Positions 44,891 through 53,777 are shown, counted from the stretch's first letter. The stretch: DNA of 53,923 nucleotides from Paraburkholderia sp. Ac-20340 (GCF_017104965.1 NZ_JAAGPR010000048.1:1-53923), one strand, 5' to 3'. A program made the numbers and translations. Notes: generated by a model not told the origin, from the sequence alone.

Positions 44891-45637
44891 TCAGGCCGTT
44901 TTGCTGTCCGCGCCGGCTGCCCAGTCGATTGCCGAATCGAACAGTTTGATCCCCACAGCGCTGAGGTTTGGAAACGAATCATTGTCCATAAAGAACATGA
45001 CGCGGCGCGCGGGCGCGAGCGCTTCATAGTCCATCGTCGCGCCTTTTTCGTAGGTGAAAATGGCCGCCTTTTCGGGCTGTCCATAGATCGTCGCGATGAT
45101 CGACGCGCCGAGTCCGGGCTTGCCCCAGCTCATCGGCGCCTGCTTGCGCACGACATTGGCGACGCCCGCCGGCAGACCCGCCGAAGCCGGATGCGGCGCA
45201 TTCACGAGCCACAGATAACGCTCTTTTTCCACCTCACCGAAATCGACGTCATGACGTTTGCCGCTCATGGCGAGATCGTCGAGCAGATCGTTTTCCCACG
45301 TCAGCAAGGGCACGGCCGCTTCGCGCCAGCCGGCCTGCACGTCTTTCGCCGATACCGTCGACGAAATGATCACCAGTTGCGCGCCCAGTGCGTCGCGCGG
45401 GTCGAAGTCCTGATTCACGAGCCGGACCTGATAGCCACGATTCTGCAGATGCGCGGCAATTTGCCGGTCGACGGCGATGTTGGGACCGTCGAGCTGCACG
45501 ACCATCAACACCGTGCGGGCGGGGTTATGCGTTTGCGCGCGGCCATCGGGTATGGCGAACGCGCTGGCGAGCGCAGCGAGAGAAACAAGCGCATGACGTC
45601 GCGAAGGACGCAGCGAAAAGCGGGTCGAACGGGTCAT
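44891..45637 (-). CDS. Exported protein of unknown function in the FecIR-receptor operon, possibly ThuA/GATase-like
   Basis: 248 residues from ATG 45637. An N-terminal basic SLRPSRRHALVSLAALASAFAIPDGRAQ segment acts as a signal, with Tat-like arginines. The mature part looks alpha/beta: VLMVVQLDGPNIAVDRQIAAHLQNRGYQVRLVNQ, AQLVIISSTVSAKDV, VPLLTWENDLLDDL, then a strand-rich half ending in VMFFMDNDSFPNLSAVGIKLFDSAIDW. This recalls the ThuA or glutamine-amidotransferase-like fold (ISS..V, WE.DLLDDL, and a final A.. D..I.W helix), but no nucleophile cysteine is seen, so the fold is inference. It starts 5 bases after the TonB receptor stop, clearly in its operon. A periplasmic role in handling the imported ligand is possible. 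Confidence 0.7.
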   Translation of the reverse strand: MTRSTRFSLRPSRRHALVSLAALASAFAIPDGRAQTHNPARTVLMVVQLDGPNIAVDRQIAAHLQNRGYQVRLVNQDFDPRDALGAQLVIISSTVSAKDVQAGWREAAVPLLTWENDLLDDLAMSGKRHDVDFGEVEKERYLWLVNAPHPASAGLPAGVANVVRKQAPMSWGKPGLGASIIATIYGQPEKAAIFTYEKGATMDYEALAPARRVMFFMDNDSFPNLSAVGIKLFDSAIDWAAGADSKTA

Positions 45638-45642
45638 GTTGA

Positions 45643-48087
45643 TTAGAACTCGAAGGTGGAAAGCAGCGAAACCTGGCGTGCGTCGCCGACCGCAACGAAA
45701 TAGCGGTTGGCGCTCGACGGGTAATAGGTTTTGTTGAAGAGATTCTTTACGTTGAGCTGGAACGATACGCGGTGGCCGCCCCATTTCGTGTCGTAAGTGG
45801 CGAAGGCATCGGCCACGGTATAAGCGGGCAGCGTAAAGCTATTGGCCGAATCGCCGGGCCGCGCGCCCACGTAATGCGCCCCCGCCCCCACACGCAACTG
45901 ATCCCCGCCGAACACGGTGCCGAAGTCATAGACGGCCGCCAGCGAAGCCGTATTCTGTGCGACGTTCCAGAGCCGGTTGCCCGCGTATTCCGGGTCTTCG
46001 ATCGTTTTCGCGTCGATATACGCATAGCTCGCAATCACGCTCCAGTGCTGGCCGATCTGGCCGGACACATCGAGCTCGACACCACGCGAACGCGCCTTGC
46101 CCGAGGTGCGCCAGTCGGTCTGCTTGGTGCTGTCGTTGTACTGCGAAACCAGCACGTTCGATTTGTCGATATTGAAGAGGGCGAGCGTGCCCGTGAGTCC
46201 CGCCGGCATCGCAATCTTGGCGCCCACTTCCCACGACGTGGCTTCTTCAGGCTTCACCGACGAATCGATCACCACGCCGGTGCTCAGCGGCGCGATCGTC
46301 GATGTCGGCTTGAGCGATTGTGTATAGCTGCCGTACAGCGAAACCGTATCGGTCCACTTATAGACAACGCCCGCGCGCGGCAGCCATTTATTGCCGCTCA
46401 GATCGGTGTTCGCCTTGAACGGACGCCCTTTACCGGCGATCTGGTTGTACGTCATGTAACGCGCGCCGCCCACCAGAATCCACTTCTCGCCCAGATGCAG
46501 ACTGTCCTGAAAGTAGACGGACGCGTCGTGCAGCGTGTCGGTCTGGTCGCTGTCGCTGGCCGATACGGTGCTCGACGGGCTTTCCAGTCCATAGACCGGA
46601 TTCAGATAATTGAAGGTGGACTGCGTGGCCTGACGCAGCAGATCCGCGCGATAAATACGGCGATATTCATCGTCCACGCCGACCTGCAGATCGTTGCGCA
46701 AGCCCACCACCGTGAAGTGGCCGTCCACGTAGGCGGTCGCGTAGCTGTCCGTGCTCACGGCGCCATGCGTCGCATCGTTGCTGCGCGAAAGCACGCCGGT
46801 CGTGCTGTTAACGCCTTGCACGCGCAACTGGTTGGCGTCGTAAGTCTCGCGGTTATAGCTATAGCCGATGTGCGCTTTCCAGTCCGCGTTGATTTGATGA
46901 TCGACCTGCAACTGCGCGAGATGCGACTCGCCGGTCATATTGTTGAACGGCTCGTCCAGACGTTCGCGCGAGGAAATCGCCAGCGGCTGATTGGTCTTCG
47001 GATCGAGCGCGGTGCCGCGATCGAAGGGATAAAGAAACTTGCGATACTGATACGACAGCACGACCTGCGTATCGCGGCCATACCACGCCACGGAAGGCGC
47101 CACCAGCGTTTCGCGATGTTCGCCGAAATTGCGCCAGTATTGCTCGTTGACCTGATCGAGCACGAGACGATAAGCCAGACCCGTATCGCCGATCGGGCCG
47201 GTGGTGTCGAGCGTCGCGCCGCCGCCGTTGCGGCCGTGTCCATAGGTCGATCCAAGCACTGAAATCGCGTGATACGGCGTGAGCAGCGGCTGCTTGCTGA
47301 CGACATTCACCACGCCGCCCGGGTCCATGATGCCGTAGAGCAGCGAGGTCGGGCCCTTGAGCACTTCGACGCTATCGACGGCATCGTTGAGCGCGCGGCC
47401 CTGCACGAGCGGCATGCCGTTTTCCATGATCGAGCCGTCGCGATTGCCGCCGAAGCCGCGCTTGAGCAGCGTGTCCTGGGTGCCCGCAAGCGTATTGCCC
47501 TGCACGATGCCGCTGACGTTCGCCAGCGCATCGTCCAGATTGCGCGGACGCTGATCGTGCAGCACCTGGGCCGGCACGACGTTGACGGCCTGCGCGGTGT
47601 CGAGCACGGGCGTGTCGGAGCGCGTGATATTGGCCTCGGCGGGCGCGCGATAGCTGCCGGCCTTGATCGCCGATGCATCCACTTTGACGGCGGGGAGGAT
47701 CGCATTGTCCTGGGCGCTGGTGTTGGTGGGATCTTCGGCGAGCGTGAAGCTGCCGTTGTCCTGCGCGCTGGCCGCCAGACCGGTATTGCGCAGAATGCGC
47801 GTGAGGCCTTCGGCCACGCGGTAATCGCCGTGCAAGCCCGGGCTGGTGCGCTTGGCGGCAAGCGAAGCCGGATACGCGATCATCACGCCCGCCTGCTGGC
47901 CGAACTGGTTCAACGCCGTGGCGAGCGGGCCCGCGGCGATCTCGTAGTGCTGCACAGCGGACGCCTGCTGGGACGTGGCGGTGCTCGCCGCGAACGCGGC
48001 CGGCTGGGCGCTGGCGGCAAAGAGCGCGAAGACCGCAACACCGATCCAGTGATGACGTGGACGAATGGCCAGAAGAGATGAGGGCAT
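45643..48087 (-). CDS. TonB-dependent ferric siderophore receptor with signalling (STN) domain
   Basis: 814 residues: signal peptide (ending AFAA, ~34), STN domain (~45-120: HYEIAAGPLATALNQFGQQAGVMIAYPASLAAKRTSPGLHGDYRVAEGLTRILRNTGLAA) that contacts FecR, plug (~150-280: PAQVLHDQRPRNLDDALANVSGIVQGNTLAGTQDTLLKRGFGG, VEVLKGPTSLLYGIMDPGGVVNVVSKQP), and a barrel ending TFEF. The layout matches FpvA/FoxA-type siderophore receptors that signal through FecR to an ECF sigma factor; both are encoded upstream. Ligand unknown; no siderophore synthesis genes are nearby, so it may take up a foreign siderophore. Confidence 0.93.
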   Translation of the reverse strand: MPSSLLAIRPRHHWIGVAVFALFAASAQPAAFAASTATSQQASAVQHYEIAAGPLATALNQFGQQAGVMIAYPASLAAKRTSPGLHGDYRVAEGLTRILRNTGLAASAQDNGSFTLAEDPTNTSAQDNAILPAVKVDASAIKAGSYRAPAEANITRSDTPVLDTAQAVNVVPAQVLHDQRPRNLDDALANVSGIVQGNTLAGTQDTLLKRGFGGNRDGSIMENGMPLVQGRALNDAVDSVEVLKGPTSLLYGIMDPGGVVNVVSKQPLLTPYHAISVLGSTYGHGRNGGGATLDTTGPIGDTGLAYRLVLDQVNEQYWRNFGEHRETLVAPSVAWYGRDTQVVLSYQYRKFLYPFDRGTALDPKTNQPLAISSRERLDEPFNNMTGESHLAQLQVDHQINADWKAHIGYSYNRETYDANQLRVQGVNSTTGVLSRSNDATHGAVSTDSYATAYVDGHFTVVGLRNDLQVGVDDEYRRIYRADLLRQATQSTFNYLNPVYGLESPSSTVSASDSDQTDTLHDASVYFQDSLHLGEKWILVGGARYMTYNQIAGKGRPFKANTDLSGNKWLPRAGVVYKWTDTVSLYGSYTQSLKPTSTIAPLSTGVVIDSSVKPEEATSWEVGAKIAMPAGLTGTLALFNIDKSNVLVSQYNDSTKQTDWRTSGKARSRGVELDVSGQIGQHWSVIASYAYIDAKTIEDPEYAGNRLWNVAQNTASLAAVYDFGTVFGGDQLRVGAGAHYVGARPGDSANSFTLPAYTVADAFATYDTKWGGHRVSFQLNVKNLFNKTYYPSSANRYFVAVGDARQVSLLSTFEF

Positions 48088-48195
48088 GGAATCGAAGACT
48101 GGGAAAAGGCCGATGAAGAAGTGCTTTCATCTGACTTGTCCCGCGAGAATCGAAAACAGCTCAGGTTTTCGACAATATTTTTTTCTATCGGCGAA

Positions 48196-49209
48196 TCAGC
48201 CGCGCGCGGGGGCGACGGTGACCCAGTAACGCGTCAGGTAATCGGCGCGTAATGGCAGCGCTTGCGTGAGGGTATCGAGCACGCGATCGGTATCGGCGAG
48301 CAGATACGTGCCGGAAACGCGCAGCGACGCCACGCGCGGATCGCAACGCACGACACCTTCGCGATAGCGCGACAGCTCGCCGAGAAAATCGGCGAGCCGC
48401 ATGCCGTTGGCGACGAGCATGCCGCGCGTCCACGCGGAGTCTTCATTCGAAACTGCATCGACCGCGCTGATTGCTTGCGCGGTGAAGTTCGCAGATTCGC
48501 CCGCGCTGAGCGTGCGTGCAGCGCCAGGCGCGTCGCCGGGCACGATACGCACGGCGCCTTCGAACACGGCGAGCCGCGTCGCGTTGGCCTGCTGGCGCAC
48601 CGAAAAGCGCGTGCCCAGCGGCGTGGCCGTGCCTTGCGCGGTCTGCACGATAAAGGGGCGTCCGGCGGTGTTGTTGCCGTGGCCGGTCACCACCATGATT
48701 TCGCCCCGCCGCAGCACGATGCGCCGTTCGTTCGAGGTGAAGCGCAAATCGACCGCCGATCCCGTGTTGAGCGTCAACTGCGTGCCGTCGTCGAGTGCAT
48801 AGGTGCGGATTTCGCCGGTTGCCGTGTGCATATCGGCGGTCCAGCCGGGCCACGCGTTGCGATGGCGCGCGCTCCACGTCGCGCCGCCCGCGAAGAACAA
48901 CAAGGCCAACGCCTTGACCGTCGAGCGTCGGCGCTGCGCGCCGCTACGTGTGAGCGCCGCGCGCGCGGCATGCGCGGACGCACCTTGCCCGATCGACTGG
49001 AAGCGCTGCGAAACGGCCTGGATATGCTGCCAGGCGCGTTCGTGATCGGCATGTTCGGCGCGCCATGCGTCGAGCGCATCGCGCTGCGCCTGCGTCACCG
49101 CGCCCGTGCCCAGATCGAGCCACCATTCGACCGCGCGATGGGCGATGTCGGGTGGAATATTGGACGGCTGGCTGGACGGATGAGTGGACGCAGCGGAACG
49201 CATCGGCAT
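48196..49209 (-). CDS. FecR-type anti-sigma/signal transducer
   Basis: 337 residues from ATG 49209 (another ATG two codons on at 49203). The N-terminal ~80 residues are the cytoplasmic sigma-binding domain (RAVEWWLDLGTGAVTQAQRDALDAWRAEHADHERAWQHIQAV). A hydrophobic helix ~98-115 follows, then the FecR domain (~125-225: TATGEIRTYALDDGTQLTLNTGSAVDLRF) and an STN-like C-terminal part (~265-335). It passes the receptor's ligand signal to the sigma factor. 5-base gap to the sigma gene upstream; 108 bases to the receptor gene downstream, where a sigma-dependent promoter is expected but was not identified. The gap holds an imperfect inverted repeat (48150-48172, arms TCGAAAAC/GTTTTCGA). Confidence 0.9.
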   Translation of the reverse strand: MPMRSAASTHPSSQPSNIPPDIAHRAVEWWLDLGTGAVTQAQRDALDAWRAEHADHERAWQHIQAVSQRFQSIGQGASAHAARAALTRSGAQRRRSTVKALALLFFAGGATWSARHRNAWPGWTADMHTATGEIRTYALDDGTQLTLNTGSAVDLRFTSNERRIVLRRGEIMVVTGHGNNTAGRPFIVQTAQGTATPLGTRFSVRQQANATRLAVFEGAVRIVPGDAPGAARTLSAGESANFTAQAISAVDAVSNEDSAWTRGMLVANGMRLADFLGELSRYREGVVRCDPRVASLRVSGTYLLADTDRVLDTLTQALPLRADYLTRYWVTVAPARG

Positions 49210-49214
49210 GAGGC

Positions 49215-49718
49215 TCAAAGCGCGAAAAAGCACTGCGCCGCCGCTTTCGCGAGATGGCGTTTGACGGTCGCGAGCGAAATGCCCAGCGTCGCGCCGATTT
49301 CGGCATGCGTGGCGCCGTCGAGTTGCGCGAGCAGAAACGCACGCTTGACGATCACCGGCAAACCGTCGAGCAGCCGGTCGATTTCGCAGAGCGTTTCGAG
49401 CAGCACGGCCTGATCTTCCGGCGAAGGCGCGAGCGCCTCGGGCACCTGCGCGAGCGCTTCCAGATACGCGCGCTCGACCTGTTCGTGACGCCAGTGGTTG
49501 TAAAGCACCCGCTGGGCGACGGTCGTGAGCAGCGCACGCGGTTCGCGCGCTTCGATCGGCTCCTCGCGCGCCAGCAGGCGCATGAAGGTGTCGTGCGCCA
49601 GATCGCTGGCGCGATGGGCGCAACCGAGCTTGCGGCGCAGCCAGCCATGCAGCCAACCGTGATGCGCACGGTAAAGCGTGTCGATCTCGAGTTGGGCGGA
49701 AGGCGGAAGGGCGGTCAT
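49215..49718 (-). CDS. FecI-like ECF sigma factor
   Basis: 167 residues. Region sigma2 (~10-75: LYRAHHGWLHGWLRRKLGCAHRASDLAHDTFMRLLAREEP) and sigma4 (~110-160: LDGLPVIVKRAFLLAQLDGATHAEIGATLGISLATVKRHLAKA) are intact. FecI-type sigma factors direct transcription of the partner TonB receptor when its ligand binds. Gene order fecI-fecR-receptor is classical. A Fur-like box lies 76 bases upstream, so iron starvation plus ligand should induce it. ATG 49718 is well placed; the region upstream is non-coding. Confidence 0.93.
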   Translation of the reverse strand: MTALPPSAQLEIDTLYRAHHGWLHGWLRRKLGCAHRASDLAHDTFMRLLAREEPIEAREPRALLTTVAQRVLYNHWRHEQVERAYLEALAQVPEALAPSPEDQAVLLETLCEIDRLLDGLPVIVKRAFLLAQLDGATHAEIGATLGISLATVKRHLAKAAAQCFFAL

Positions 49719-49794
49719 GCGGCGTGAAGCCCGGCGTTGAGCGGCGGTTGTAAAGAAATCGTCGCGTAGCTTACACGGCGATTGCGCATAAGTA

Positions 49795-49813
49795 AATGAG
49801 AATTGTTCTCGTA
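49795..49813. promoter_or_regulatory. Fur-like box before the FecI-type sigma gene
   Basis: AATGAGAATTGTTCTCGTA has arms GAGAA/TTCTC around TTG and fits the Fur consensus, like the box at 35879-35897. It lies 76 bases upstream of the sigma factor start on the minus strand and 238 bases from the rightward small exported gene. Confidence 0.75.
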
Positions 49814-50050
49814 TAAGTGGCGATTTTGCGACGATGTTCCGCCCCTTTTATGTGCAAATGACGGCCGAAGTGTCGCCCGGATAACCGCTTCATTACGGTT
49901 TTGTTATCTGGCTGGAGATTCAGATTCCCTTAAGTTGGCGACGCCCAAAATGGCTCCGACTTCGCGATATTCATGAAGTCGCGGCGTGCAAGGCGAGATC
50001 GCTCTGGCGCGCGCTTCAATCACTTTTTGCCTTGATTCAGGAGCCTTACC
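49814..50050. other. Intergenic region with promoters of divergent genes
   Basis: With 49719-49794 this makes a 332-base gap. An inverted repeat CGACTTC/GAAGTCG (about 49957-49981) and AGGAG before ATG 50051 are visible; nothing else can be supported. Confidence 0.35.
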
Positions 50051-50347
50051 ATGAAAAATCGTCTGCTTGCTGCGCTTATCGTCAGTACTACGATGCTTCC
50101 CGCGTTCGCGTTTGCACAGGACCAGCATGTCTCGCGCGCCTTCGTCCAGCCGCAGGTCGCGCAGGCCGAACAAAGCGGCACGCAGCATGTTTCGAATGAG
50201 CATGACCCGGATGGCGGCATCACCACGTCGGCCACGTCGTCGGCTAAGGCGGGCAACAGCGGTTACGGCACCGCAACCGCGGAAAGCTCGCAATCGGGCA
50301 GCACCGCGCACGCGTCCGCACTGAAGGTGCTCTACCGTCATCACTGA
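50051..50347 (+). CDS. Small exported protein of unknown function
   Basis: 98 residues: signal peptide (KNRLLAALIVSTTMLPAFAFAQ, cleavage near residue 23) after AGGAG. The mature ~75 residues are polar and Ser/Ala/His-rich with no cysteine (QDQHVSRAFVQPQVAQAEQ..., NSGYGTATAESSQSGS). The SGYGTxxAxxxxS segment resembles that of the small exported protein at 12176, although the rest differs. It is 103 bases upstream of a two-component system in the same direction. Its role is unknown; it may be a target of or input to that system (inference). Confidence 0.7.
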   Translation: MKNRLLAALIVSTTMLPAFAFAQDQHVSRAFVQPQVAQAEQSGTQHVSNEHDPDGGITTSATSSAKAGNSGYGTATAESSQSGSTAHASALKVLYRHH

Positions 50348-50450
50348 GCCGGCAAGATGTCGAAAATGTAATCCGCCGGTCAGCCCGGCGGACGCTTGCC
50401 CCATGCGGCTTTGGGTAAAATCGTCCCACCATGAAGGCGGGAGAATGCGT

Positions 50451-51128
50451 ATGCGAGTCCTCGTAATCGAAGACGAGCCAAAGGCGGGGGCCTATGTCAA
50501 GAAAGGCCTCGAAGAATCCGGTTGCAGTGTCGATCTGGCAACCGATGGCGCTCAAGGGCTGCTGCTTGCGCAGGAAGAGGAGTACGACGTCATCGTGCTC
50601 GACGTGATGCTGCCCGTGCTCGACGGTTGGCAGGTGCTCAAACGCCTGCGGGCGACGCGCGCGACGCCGGTGCTTTTTCTCACCGCGCGCGACGATGTCG
50701 CCGACCGCGTGCAAGGCCTCGAACTGGGCGGCGACGACTACCTGGTCAAACCATTCGCCTTTGTCGAATTGCTCGCGCGCGTGCGCACGCTGGCGCGCCG
50801 CGGGCCGCCGCGCGAAGCGGAAATGATGCGCATCGCCGATCTGGAAATCGACGTGATTCGCCGCCGCGTCAAACGCGGCACGACCCGTATCGACCTCACG
50901 CCACGCGAATTTTCCCTGCTGCAATTGCTCGCGCGCCGCCAGGGCGAAGTGCTGAGCCGCACGCAGATCGCTTCGTTCGTCTGGGATATGAATTTCGACA
51001 GCGACACCAATGTCGTCGAAGTCGCGATCCGGCGTCTGCGCGCGAAAATCGACGAAGGCTATACGAGTAAATTGATCCACACGGTACGCGGCGTGGGCTA
51101 CGTGATGGAAGAAAAGGACGCTTCCTGA
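50451..51128 (+). CDS. Response regulator of the heavy-metal sensing type (IrlR/CusR-like)
   Basis: 225 residues. ATG 50451 is preferred over the in-frame ATG 50445 because GGGAG lies 7 bases before it. Receiver domain 1-120 has phosphoacceptor Asp51 (VLDVMLPVLDG) and Lys of YLVKPF; winged-helix domain ~125-225 (EFSLLQLLARRQGEVLSRTQIASFVWDMNFDSDTNVVEVAIRRLRAKID). The IEDEPKAGAYVKKGLEESG start is typical of CusR/CopR/IrlR regulators. No metal efflux operon is adjacent, so the target genes are unknown. Its stop overlaps the kinase start by one base (TGATG). Confidence 0.92.
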   Translation: MRVLVIEDEPKAGAYVKKGLEESGCSVDLATDGAQGLLLAQEEEYDVIVLDVMLPVLDGWQVLKRLRATRATPVLFLTARDDVADRVQGLELGGDDYLVKPFAFVELLARVRTLARRGPPREAEMMRIADLEIDVIRRRVKRGTTRIDLTPREFSLLQLLARRQGEVLSRTQIASFVWDMNFDSDTNVVEVAIRRLRAKIDEGYTSKLIHTVRGVGYVMEEKDAS

Positions 51129-52591
51129 TGGCGCGCCGCTCGCTCGCGCTCACGCTGGCGCTGGTATTCAGCGCGACGACGCTCGCGGTGTTTGCCTGCG
51201 TCGGCTGGTATCTCTATGTGGCGCTCGCGCATCAGGTGCGCAAACAGGACGATCAGGAAATCGTGCTGGCGGCGCGTCACGTGCGCAGGCTGGCCGCCGA
51301 ACTGGCTTCGACGCAGGATGCACGGTTGCACGCGCAACGGCTTTCCAGCGCGGTGCTGGGCAATCAGGCGATGGCCATGCGTATCGTCGATGCACAGGGC
51401 GCTACCGTTTCGGCGCATGACGAAGGCGAGACCTTCGACGAACCGCCCAAGCCGCCCACGCATGCCGTCACCGCCGACGATGTCGATCTCTCGGCCTCCC
51501 GTGCCGGCGCACTCGTGCTCGCGCCAAACGCGCGCATTATCGATACCGCGATCCGCGAATGGCGCAGCGCGCAGGGCGTGCCCGTGCGCAGTATTGCGCT
51601 GGACGTTGCGCTGCGTAATGGCGAGACGGTACGCGTGGGAATTGCGCGCGATCTGCGCGGGCCGCTCGAACTGCTCGATTCGTATCGCGATACCCTGTGG
51701 CTGGCGGGGAGTGTCGGTACGCTGGTCGTGCTGCTTGGCAGTTATGCGCTGGTGCGGCTGGCGTTGCGGCCCTTGCGACAGATTGCCGATCAGGCGCGCG
51801 AAGTGACGGCTTATCGGCTCGATCAACCTATTCGCGTCAGACATATTCCTGCTGAACTGGCGACTCTGGTGGCCTCGCTCAATGCGATGCTCGAACGGTT
51901 GCATGCGGGGTTTCAGCGGCTTTCCCAATTCACGACCGATCTTGCGCACGATATGCGCACACCGCTTGGCAATCTGCGTGGCGCGACCGAGATTGCGCTC
52001 GCGCGACCGCGTTCCGATGAGGAATATCAGGTGGTGCTCGCTTCCAATCTGGAAGAATGCGAGCGGCTTTCGCGCATGATCGAGAATGTGATTTTTCTGG
52101 CGCGGGCGGAGCATCCGCGGTTTGAAATGAGTCGGCGCGAGTTTGATCTGCGTGACGAACTTGAGCGGATCGCCGAGTATTTTGAAGGGCTGGCGGATGA
52201 GGCGGGAATAGCCATTCGCGTGGAGGGCGACGCGCAATTGAGCGCCGATGTCGAGTTGTTCCGGCGCGCGCTGAGTAATCTGATTGCCAATGCTTTGCGC
52301 TATACGCCGGCGGGCGGGGCGATATTGCTGGCGGTAGCGGTACGCGGGGATTCAATCGATGTAGTAGTCGAAAATCCCGGTGCGCCAATTCCCGCTGAGT
52401 TTCTCGAGCGTATTTTCGAGCGGTTCTATCGCGTCGATCCTTCGCGGACGCAGGTGGCTGATTCTGCTGGAGCGTCGGCAGGGTTGGGGCTCGCGATTGT
52501 GCGTTCGGTGATGGAGTTGCACGGTGGGAAGGTGCGGGCCGAAAGCGATGAACGCAGTACGCGGTTTATTTTGACTTTTCCGCATGCGTAG
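51128..52591 (+). CDS. Sensor histidine kinase of the heavy-metal type (CusS/IrlS-like)
   Basis: 487 residues: membrane helix ~8-30, periplasmic sensor ~35-185, helix ~188-210, HAMP, HisKA with His274 (TTDLAHDMRTPLGNL), and HATPase motifs NLIANALRYTPAGG, VENPGAPIP and GLGLAIVRSVMELHGG. Similar to CusS/IrlS, which respond to copper or silver, cadmium or zinc. The sensor lacks an obvious cluster of His or Met ligands (HVRRLAAELAS..., ARLHAQRLS), so the signal may not be a metal. Coupled with the regulator by the one-base overlap. Confidence 0.92.
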   Translation: MARRSLALTLALVFSATTLAVFACVGWYLYVALAHQVRKQDDQEIVLAARHVRRLAAELASTQDARLHAQRLSSAVLGNQAMAMRIVDAQGATVSAHDEGETFDEPPKPPTHAVTADDVDLSASRAGALVLAPNARIIDTAIREWRSAQGVPVRSIALDVALRNGETVRVGIARDLRGPLELLDSYRDTLWLAGSVGTLVVLLGSYALVRLALRPLRQIADQAREVTAYRLDQPIRVRHIPAELATLVASLNAMLERLHAGFQRLSQFTTDLAHDMRTPLGNLRGATEIALARPRSDEEYQVVLASNLEECERLSRMIENVIFLARAEHPRFEMSRREFDLRDELERIAEYFEGLADEAGIAIRVEGDAQLSADVELFRRALSNLIANALRYTPAGGAILLAVAVRGDSIDVVVENPGAPIPAEFLERIFERFYRVDPSRTQVADSAGASAGLGLAIVRSVMELHGGKVRAESDERSTRFILTFPHA

Positions 52592-52596
52592 GGGCA

Positions 52597-52617
52597 CGGC
52601 GGAATGGCTATCCGCCG
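52597..52617. terminator. Hairpin between the kinase and protease genes
   Basis: CGGCGGA (52597-52603) and TCCGCCG (52611-52617) pair around a 7-base loop, 6 bases after the kinase stop and 22 before the convergent protease stop. No T-run. Confidence 0.4.
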
Positions 52618-52638
52618 CGCGCCATTGAAGGAGATCGT

Positions 52639-53502
52639 TTAGCGGCCGGATTCAGGTTGTTCCTGGCGGAAGCCCGGCTCGAATACGTTATTCGCCAGAC
52701 TCGCGCCCGACGTGTTCTGAACCGTCGATTTGATGGCGGCCACGCGGCGCGTCAGTCGCGGATGCGAGCGGCAGATCTCGGTCAGAAAACCAAAGATCGG
52801 CGGAACCATGGCTTCCTGCTCGACAAACGCATCGCAATTCATGGCGCTGTTGAGTCGCTTGCAGCCGCAGCCGAGCATCTGCAATGCACTGCGCGAGGCG
52901 TGGAAATCTTTCGACAGATACGCTCCTGCGTTGTCGCATGTATATTCGCGCGAGCGCGAGTAGGCTTTACCGAGAAACGGGATGAGTTTCGCCGGCAGTT
53001 TCAACGTATTGATCCAGGGATTCAGGTGGCCGGCTGCATGATGGCCCAGTTCGTGGCCAATGACAAACCGGACCTGTGCGTCGCTGCTGGCTTCGACAAG
53101 CGCTGAAGTCAGGAACACATAGCGTCCGCCAAACAGGCGTCGCGCAAAGGCATTGAATACGCCGTGGGAGTTATAGAGAAACGTCTTCGGCGGTTCGTTG
53201 AGGCCGATCTCGCTGGCGCCTTCAACGACCATGGCGTGAAGTTCGGGAAACTGTTTCGGTCCTAGCAGGATCATGTTGCCGAACGCCGTGGCGCGATAGG
53301 CTAGCGCGGCGATCCAGAGGAAAATCACGATCGCTACGCCGTAGCCAACGTAGAGCTTGATCATCGCTCCTGTTTTTGGGTCGTCCCAGTGCGATCCGAT
53401 CGCCGATATCACCATGATCCACAGTAATACACCCGCTGCGATCATCAGCGGATGATAGATTTTTTCGCGCCTGTTTTTCAGTGAGTTGATTGTGTTTGAC
53501 AT
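52639..53502 (-). CDS. M48-family membrane metalloprotease
   Basis: 287 residues with two N-terminal membrane helices (~18-37 and ~50-70). The zinc-protease motif HELGH is at 150-154, with the third zinc ligand Glu186 in SREYTCDNAG, as in the HtpX/Ste24 peptidase family M48. The family degrades or clips membrane and envelope proteins in stress. The topology with an interior hydrophobic hairpin (residues ~160-180) fits HtpX-like enzymes, though HtpX itself is longer-range similar only. Transcribed alone, facing the kinase. Confidence 0.9.
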   Translation of the reverse strand: MSNTINSLKNRREKIYHPLMIAAGVLLWIMVISAIGSHWDDPKTGAMIKLYVGYGVAIVIFLWIAALAYRATAFGNMILLGPKQFPELHAMVVEGASEIGLNEPPKTFLYNSHGVFNAFARRLFGGRYVFLTSALVEASSDAQVRFVIGHELGHHAAGHLNPWINTLKLPAKLIPFLGKAYSRSREYTCDNAGAYLSKDFHASRSALQMLGCGCKRLNSAMNCDAFVEQEAMVPPIFGFLTEICRSHPRLTRRVAAIKSTVQNTSGASLANNVFEPGFRQEQPESGR

Positions 53503-53777
53503 TTTGGATGATCAAATCGATTAGGGTCGACGCGGAATCATCCAGTATTGTCGTGGTGAAATCAACCTTGGATGCGGCTCGCATCGAACGGTGTTCTGTA
53601 GGGGTGAATAGTTTTTGTTTTGTATTTAAAGCGCATGGGTTGACTTTTATTTTTAATGAAATTTATGCGCGTTAAATTGGGGTGTTTCTGGTTTGTTCTC
53701 GTTTTTGGTTTGTTTTGCTGTTGGCTTTTTCCTGCTTTCGTGTCGGTCTATTAGCGTCGCCCCTGTGCGGGGCGGCA
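53503..53777. other. AT-rich intergenic region before the right IS copy
   Basis: Bases ~53590-53730 are much AT- and T-richer than the rest of the window (runs such as TTTTTGTTTTG). No frame has acceptable codon use or a ribosome-binding site. The protease promoter must lie at its left edge. Confidence 0.4.

Noticed and set aside
48150..48172. Inverted repeat with nearby T-run between the FecR-type and receptor genes as a terminator
   Set aside because: The T-run follows on the plus strand, where nothing is transcribed toward it; on the minus strand the operon would need to read through. It may be a promoter element instead.
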